Assembly: GCF_036543075.1 (NCBI RefSeq)
Contig: NZ_JAZHPF010000002.1
Span: 372,001 to 436,000, forward strand
Direction: 5' to 3'
DNA: 64,000 bases
Source: Deinococcus sp. YIM 134068
GTDB lineage: Bacteria; Deinococcota; Deinococci; Deinococcales; Deinococcaceae
The notes below the pieces were generated by a model. That model saw only the letters and a program-made list of their open reading frames with translations, was not told where the DNA came from and searched no databases. Below are positions 59,987 to 64,000 of the stretch, one piece after another. The position numbers were made by a program, and so were the translations under genes. Position 1 is the stretch's first letter. Every line of letters starts with the position of its first letter.

Positions 59987-61097
59987 GGCACGCGGGCAGA
60001 CGGTCAACTTCTACATGTGGGGCGGCAGCGACAACATCAACCGCTACGTGGACACGGTGGTCGCCCCCGCTGCGCGCCGCCTGGGTGTCACCGTGCGCCG
60101 GGTGCCCGTGGCCGACACCGCCCTCGCGGTGAACCGCGTCCTCGCCGAGAAGCGGGCCGGGAGGACCAGCGGCGGCAGCGTGGACCTGATCTGGATCAAC
60201 GGGGAGAACTTCCGCACCGCCCGGCAGGCGAAGCTCCTGCTGGAGGGCTGGGCCGAGCGCCTCCCGAACGCGCGCTACGTGGACTGGCAGAACCCGTCCG
60301 TCCGCAACGACTTCGGCTATCCGGTGAACGGGGCCGAGTCGCCCTGGGGCAGCACCCAGTGGCAGTACGTGTACGACAGCGCGCGAGTGAGGGCGGAGGA
60401 CCTGCCCCGCTCCTTCCCGGCGCTGGCGGCGTGGGCGGGGAGGAATCCGGGCCGCTTCACCTTCGTCGCCCCGCCCGACTTCTACGGCAACCGCTTCCTG
60501 CGGATGGCGCTCGTGGAGCTGAACGGCGGCCCGCAGGCATGGACAGGGGCCTTCGACGAGGCCCGCTGGCAGAAGGCGTCCCCGGTGCTGTGGTCGTACC
60601 TCTCCGGCCTGCGCCCGAACCTGTGGCGCGGCGGGCGGACCTTCCCCGCGAGCATCGCCGAGCAGTACCGCCTGCTCGCCAACGGGGAGGTGGACTTCGC
60701 CTTCGTGCAGAACAAGGCGGGCATCGCGGCGGAGGTGGAAAGCGGGCAGCTTCCGAAGACGGCGCGGGTGTACCTCTTCGACGCGGGCACGGTGAGCGAC
60801 TACCACTACGTCGGCATCCCCGCCAACGCCCGGAGCGCGGCGGGCGCGATGGTGCTGGCGAACCTGCTCCTCGACCCGGAGCTGCAAGCGCGCAAGCTGG
60901 GCGGCTCGACCTGGGGTGACGGCCTCGCCATCAACCCGGCAAAGGTGAGCGCGGCCTACGCGGGGCGGGTGCAGGGTGCCCTGAAGGTCGGCCCGTACAC
61001 GCTCGACCCGGCCCGCCTGAACCGCGCCGCCTACGGCGACCTCCCCGCCCAGTACGACGACCGCATCCAGCGCGGCTTTCAGAACCTCGTGAAGTGA
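59898..61097 (+). CDS. ABC transporter substrate-binding protein, YnjB type
   Basis: A 399-residue exported protein with signal peptide MRYVTLLLLTLPCLALA. The mature N-terminus has FYMWGGSDNINRYVDTVVAP, the mark of the YnjB (COG4134) family, and later VDLIWINGENFRTA and FTFVAPPDFYGNRFLRMALV. The transported substrate of YnjB systems is not established; relatives in the same fold carry thiamine, iron or polyamines. GAGGA lies just before the ATG at 59898. Permease genes follow after a 415-base gap rich in repeats. Confidence 0.9.
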   Translation: MRYVTLLLLTLPCLALAAPNPADWPAVTREARGQTVNFYMWGGSDNINRYVDTVVAPAARRLGVTVRRVPVADTALAVNRVLAEKRAGRTSGGSVDLIWINGENFRTARQAKLLLEGWAERLPNARYVDWQNPSVRNDFGYPVNGAESPWGSTQWQYVYDSARVRAEDLPRSFPALAAWAGRNPGRFTFVAPPDFYGNRFLRMALVELNGGPQAWTGAFDEARWQKASPVLWSYLSGLRPNLWRGGRTFPASIAEQYRLLANGEVDFAFVQNKAGIAAEVESGQLPKTARVYLFDAGTVSDYHYVGIPANARSAAGAMVLANLLLDPELQARKLGGSTWGDGLAINPAKVSAAYAGRVQGALKVGPYTLDPARLNRAAYGDLPAQYDDRIQRGFQNLVK

Positions 61098-61167
61098 GCG
61101 GAGTCCCGGCCCGGTGGTATGGGGGCGTGGGAAAAAGGAAACCACCGCGTCAGGACGCATTCTTCTG

Positions 61168-61207
61168 CTCCCTCTCCCCTTGCGGGAGAGGGCTGGGGAG
61201 AGGGGTG
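61168..61207 (+). repeat. C-rich palindromic repeat, related type
   Basis: CTCCCTCTCCCCTTGCGGGAG and AGGGCTGGGGAGAGGGGTG. The arms CCCTCTCCC and GGGAGAGGG form a perfect 9-base stem. It is similar in plan to, but distinct from, the 6503/28476/61361 family. Confidence 0.6.
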
Positions 61208-61360
61208 GCGAGCACCGCTCGCCCTTCTTTCAACCGAGAGGAGAGGCTTCAAAGCGGGGTTTCTGAGGGTGTACTGTGAAGGGGTTGGAGTCCAATTGAG
61301 AGCGTATGGTGGGCAGCTCCAGCGGTTGGTCGTCCTCTTCTCCGGGGACGCCATGCTCGC

Positions 61361-61403
61361 TCACCCCCTCCCGGCCTCCCCCCTCAAGGGGGAGGGGAAA
61401 AAG
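61361..61403 (+). repeat. C-rich palindromic repeat, copy 3
   Basis: TCACCCCCTCCCGGCCTCC continues into CCCCTCAAGGGGGAGGGG and ends AAAAAG. It is nearly identical to the reverse complement of 6503-6543. Confidence 0.7.
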
Positions 61404-61512
61404 CTCAAATCTGACGTGTCGATGTTGTTATCTTTCGTTGCCCGAATGTCCGCAACAACTCCGACGCTTCCCCCAATTCTGTTCGTCCATCCCCTCCCGC
61501 CTCGTCGGATGG

Positions 61513-62361
61513 GTGCCGCTTAGAGTGCGCGGTCTCCTCCCCTTTTTGCCCGCGTTGGCGGTGACGGGGCTGCTGTTCGGTGGGGGGCTGCTGCTCGCCG
61601 CCGTGCAGAGCGTGGGGCTGCTGGGGGACGACGGCAGCTCCCGTCTCACGCTGGCGGCGTACCGGACGCTACTGACGGATACGGCCTTCTGGCGGTCGCT
61701 GGGGCTGAGCCTGTGGCTGGCGGGCGCGGCCACCCTGCTCGCCGCCGGGCTGGGGACCGGGCTGGCGCTGGCACTGCGGCACACGGCGGCGCGCAGTCCG
61801 TTGCGCTGGCTGCTGGGGGCCACGCTGCCGCTGCCGCATGTGGTCGCCGCGCTCGTGACGGTGCACCTGCTCTCGCAGGGGGGGCTGGCCTCGCGCCTCA
61901 CGCACGCGGCGGGGCTGACGGCCTCCCCGGCGGACTTCCCGGCGCTGGTGTTCGATCCCCTCGCGCTGGGGGTGCTGCTCGAACTCGCGGCGAAGGAGAC
62001 GCCCTTCGTGGCGGTGGTGGCCCTCGCCGCGCTCGCCCGGCTCGACCCCCGGCTGGAGGAGGCTGCCCGCAGCCTGGGGGCCGGTCGCCCGGCACGGCTG
62101 CGCGCGGTGGTGTGGCCCGCCGTGCGCCCCGCCGTCACCGCCGCCTCGCTGCTGGTGTTCGCCTTCGCGTTCGGCGTGTACGAGGTGCCGCTCCTCCTCG
62201 GCCCCACCGCCCCCGCGCCCCTGAGCGTCACCGCGTACCGCCTCTATACCGACCCTGACCTCGCCCGGCGTCCGCTGGGGCTGGCCGCGAGCCTGCTGCT
62301 GGCGCTCGTCAGCTCCGGCCTGCTGTTCGCGTACCTGCGGGCGGGGCGGGGGCGGCGGTGA
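61513..62361 (+). CDS. ABC transporter permease (first of two; YnjC N-half-like)
   Basis: A 282-residue permease with six hydrophobic segments. The ATPase-contact loop is EEAARSLGAGRPARLRAVVWP followed by AVRP. GTG 61513 is the best start (GTG 61525 is an alternative), because the upstream frame crosses a repeat and is not protein-like. In E. coli YnjC both permease halves are one chain; here they are separate genes. Its stop overlaps the next start (GTGA). Confidence 0.85.
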   Translation: MPLRVRGLLPFLPALAVTGLLFGGGLLLAAVQSVGLLGDDGSSRLTLAAYRTLLTDTAFWRSLGLSLWLAGAATLLAAGLGTGLALALRHTAARSPLRWLLGATLPLPHVVAALVTVHLLSQGGLASRLTHAAGLTASPADFPALVFDPLALGVLLELAAKETPFVAVVALAALARLDPRLEEAARSLGAGRPARLRAVVWPAVRPAVTAASLLVFAFAFGVYEVPLLLGPTAPAPLSVTAYRLYTDPDLARRPLGLAASLLLALVSSGLLFAYLRAGRGRR

Positions 62362-63134
62362 GGAGGCTGGGGGGGAAGATGGTCCCCCTGGCCCTCCTGC
62401 TGGCGCTTCAGGCCGTCCTGCCGCTCGTCCTGCTGCTCGTGCTGTCGTGGACGCTGCGCTGGTACTACCCGGCGCTGCTGCCGGGGGAATGGAGCGCGCG
62501 GGGCTGGGCGTCCCTCCTCTCCCCGGAGTCGCGGTTGCCGGAGGCGCTGGGAAACAGCCTGTGGGTGGCGGCGGCGAGTGCGGCCCTGGGTACGGCGCTC
62601 GCGTGCCCCGCCGCCCGCGCGCTCGCCCGTCGCCCGGACTCCCCCCTGCGGGTGCCCCTCCTCGCGCCGCTGCTGCTGCCCGCCTTCGCCGCCGTGATGG
62701 GCGTCACGGTGGTGTTCGTCCGGCTGGGCCTGACGGACACGGGCGCGGGCGTGCTGCTCGCGCACCTGATTCCGGTGACGCCCTACGCCGTGGCCCTCCT
62801 GACCGCCACCTTCGAGCGCCACGACGGGCGGCTGGAGGAACAGGCCCGCTCGCTGGGGGCGCGGCGGGCGCAGGTGTGGTGCCGCGTCACGCTGCCCGCC
62901 GTGTGGCCGGGCCTGGGGGCCTGCCTCGCCGTGTGCTTCCTCGTGTCGTGGAACGAGTACCTGCTCACGCTGATGGTGGGGGGCGGCGCGGTCCTTACCC
63001 TGCCCGTCCTCCTCGTCGCCACCACGCAGGGGGGCGACACGGCCCTCACGGCGGCCACCGCCCTCGTGACGCTGCTGCCGCCCCTGCTCGCCTACGCCGC
63101 GCTGGGGACGCGCTTCCGGGTGGCGGGCGCGTGA
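62358..63134 (+). CDS. ABC transporter permease (second of two; YnjC C-half-like)
   Basis: A 258-residue permease with about six membrane segments. The ATPase-contact loop is EEQARSLGARRAQVWCRVTL followed by PAVWPGLG. It starts at GTG 62358 overlapping the previous stop and ends overlapping the ATPase start, so the three are tightly coupled. Confidence 0.88.
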   Translation: MRRLGGKMVPLALLLALQAVLPLVLLLVLSWTLRWYYPALLPGEWSARGWASLLSPESRLPEALGNSLWVAAASAALGTALACPAARALARRPDSPLRVPLLAPLLLPAFAAVMGVTVVFVRLGLTDTGAGVLLAHLIPVTPYAVALLTATFERHDGRLEEQARSLGARRAQVWCRVTLPAVWPGLGACLAVCFLVSWNEYLLTLMVGGGAVLTLPVLLVATTQGGDTALTAATALVTLLPPLLAYAALGTRFRVAGA

Positions 63135-64000
63135 GTGTGCCGGGGATGATGGGTCTGGAGGTGCTGGACCTCGGCAAGACGTATCCCGGCGGGCCGCCCG
63201 TGCTGGAAGGTGTGTCCCTGAGCGTGGCGGCGGGCGAGCGGCTCGCGCTGCTGGGGGTCTCCGGAAGCGGCAAGAGCACCCTGCTGCGCTGTGTGGCGGG
63301 CTTCGAGACGCCGGACGGCGGGGACATCCGCGTGGCCGGGCGGAGCGTGCTGGGGGTGCCCGCCGAGCGCCGGGGGGTGGGGCTGGTCTTTCAGGCACCG
63401 CTGCTGTTTCCGCACCTCACCGTCCGGGAGAACGTGGCGTTCGGGCCGCGCGTGGCGGGGCTGCCCGACGCGGAGGTGCGCCGCCGGGTGGACGAGATGC
63501 TGGTCCGCACCGACCTCATGGCGCAGGCCCGCGCCCGCCCCCATCAGCTCTCCGGCGGGCAGGCCCAGCGGGCGGCCCTGGCGCGCACCCTGGCCGCCCG
63601 GCCCCGCCTGCTGCTCCTCGACGAACCCCTCAGCGCCCTCGACGCCCCGTTGCGCCGCCGATTGCGCGAGTGGCTCGTCACGCTGCTGGACGGGCAGGAC
63701 GTGCCCAGCATCCTCGTCACCCACGACGGGGAGGAGGCCTTCGCGTTCGGCCAGCGCCTCGGCGTGCTGCACGGCGGGCGGCTGGCGCAGGTGGGCACGC
63801 CCGCCGAGGTGTACGCCCGTCCCGCCTCGGCGGCGGTCGCGGCCCTGCTGGGTGCCGAGAACCTCCTGCCCGGCGTGCAGCGGGGGCGTGAGGTGCAGAC
63901 CGTACTGGGGACGTTGCCCGCCGCGACCGAGCGCCACGGCCCCGTCACGGTCGTTCTGCGCGCCGAACAGCTCGTGCCTGGGGGCCAGTTCACCGGACAG
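63131..64000 (+). CDS. ABC transporter ATP-binding protein (partial, cut by window end)
   Basis: The first 290 residues of an ABC ATPase; no stop before the window ends. Walker A is GVSGSGKST (42-50), the Q-loop is Q88, the signature is LSGGQ (140-144), Walker B is LLLLDEP (160-166), and the switch His is H198 in LVTHDG. After about residue 240 a TOBE-like extension begins (VTVVLRAEQLV), as in PotA/CysA-type importers. It starts at GTG 63131 overlapping the permease stop. It should power the YnjB-type importer. Confidence 0.93.
   Translation, partial: MSVPGMMGLEVLDLGKTYPGGPPVLEGVSLSVAAGERLALLGVSGSGKSTLLRCVAGFETPDGGDIRVAGRSVLGVPAERRGVGLVFQAPLLFPHLTVRENVAFGPRVAGLPDAEVRRRVDEMLVRTDLMAQARARPHQLSGGQAQRAALARTLAARPRLLLLDEPLSALDAPLRRRLREWLVTLLDGQDVPSILVTHDGEEAFAFGQRLGVLHGGRLAQVGTPAEVYARPASAAVAALLGAENLLPGVQRGREVQTVLGTLPAATERHGPVTVVLRAEQLVPGGQFTGQ

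Larger units (their letters stand above)
61098..61512. other. 415-base gap inside the ABC importer locus, with repeats
   Basis: There is no gene. It holds two palindromic repeats (61168-61207 and 61361-61403). The remainder shows AT-richer patches (GTTGTTATCTTTCGTTGCC near 61424) that could include a promoter for the permeases. The frame open from 61306 is not protein-like before about 61513. Confidence 0.5.

Noticed and set aside
61306..61512. N-terminal extension of the first YnjC-like permease
   Set aside because: It translates a palindromic repeat into Ser/Pro/Cys-rich text and has no membrane character before about 61513.

Overview
The window looks like chromosomal DNA from a Deinococcus-type bacterium. 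Base composition is very GC-rich (by eye about 70%). Seven genes start 6-7 bases after a TANNNT -10 box with no ribosome binding site, the leaderless arrangement known to be common in Deinococcus. Gene content also fits (LtrA, DUF99, KGG stress protein, CYP152 P450, outer-membrane DUF11 proteins). Genus is inference; no rRNA, tRNA, CRISPR, prophage or transposase was found.

Layout. 0.2-8.3 kb: AraC regulator with LtrA, a small exported protein, GNAT, a PLP trans-sulfuration enzyme, DUF99, then (minus) M48 protease, DUF898 and a cold-shock protein. 8.6-14.5 kb: a LacI-controlled sugar operon (regulator, binding protein, two permeases, GH1 glycosidase) with two matching operator-like sites. 14.6-26.6 kb: GGDEF-EAL protein, two-component system, CYP152 P450, SHOCT protein, DUF2231-Rieske fusion, SPFH protein with a ribbon-helix-helix partner, KGG protein and a 1016-residue GAF/PAS kinase. 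26.9-34.8 kb: glutamate synthase (gltB, gltD), an APH-like kinase and a small protein.

35.1-45.5 kb (minus): a six-gene run of exported proteins: a small exported protein, two Thr-rich DUF11-type proteins, a DUF11/SdrD-B-like protein, a 1075-residue protein with a predicted outer-membrane barrel, and a lipoprotein. The last three overlap. A good promoter with an inverted repeat at its -35 lies upstream. This looks like a surface structure or outer-membrane complex.

47.0-56.4 kb (minus): a tightly packed exopolysaccharide operon. It encodes a PelF-type glycosyltransferase, a polytopic membrane protein, a LegB-like dehydratase/epimerase, a sugar nucleotidyltransferase, a second SDR, a lipoprotein deacetylase with CE4/Agd3-like metal motifs, and two tandem GH114 proteins. 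Together they suggest synthesis, de-N-acetylation and trimming of an amino-sugar polymer of the Pel or galactosaminogalactan type, with a non-canonical set of partners. This is the most promising candidate for an undescribed system.

56.8-64.0 kb: PAP2 phosphatase, a DUF421 gene with an apparent frameshift, an unknown protein, a PlsC-like acyltransferase, and a YnjB-type ABC importer whose ATPase runs off the window end. Short palindromic and mosaic repeats sit in several intergenic gaps.
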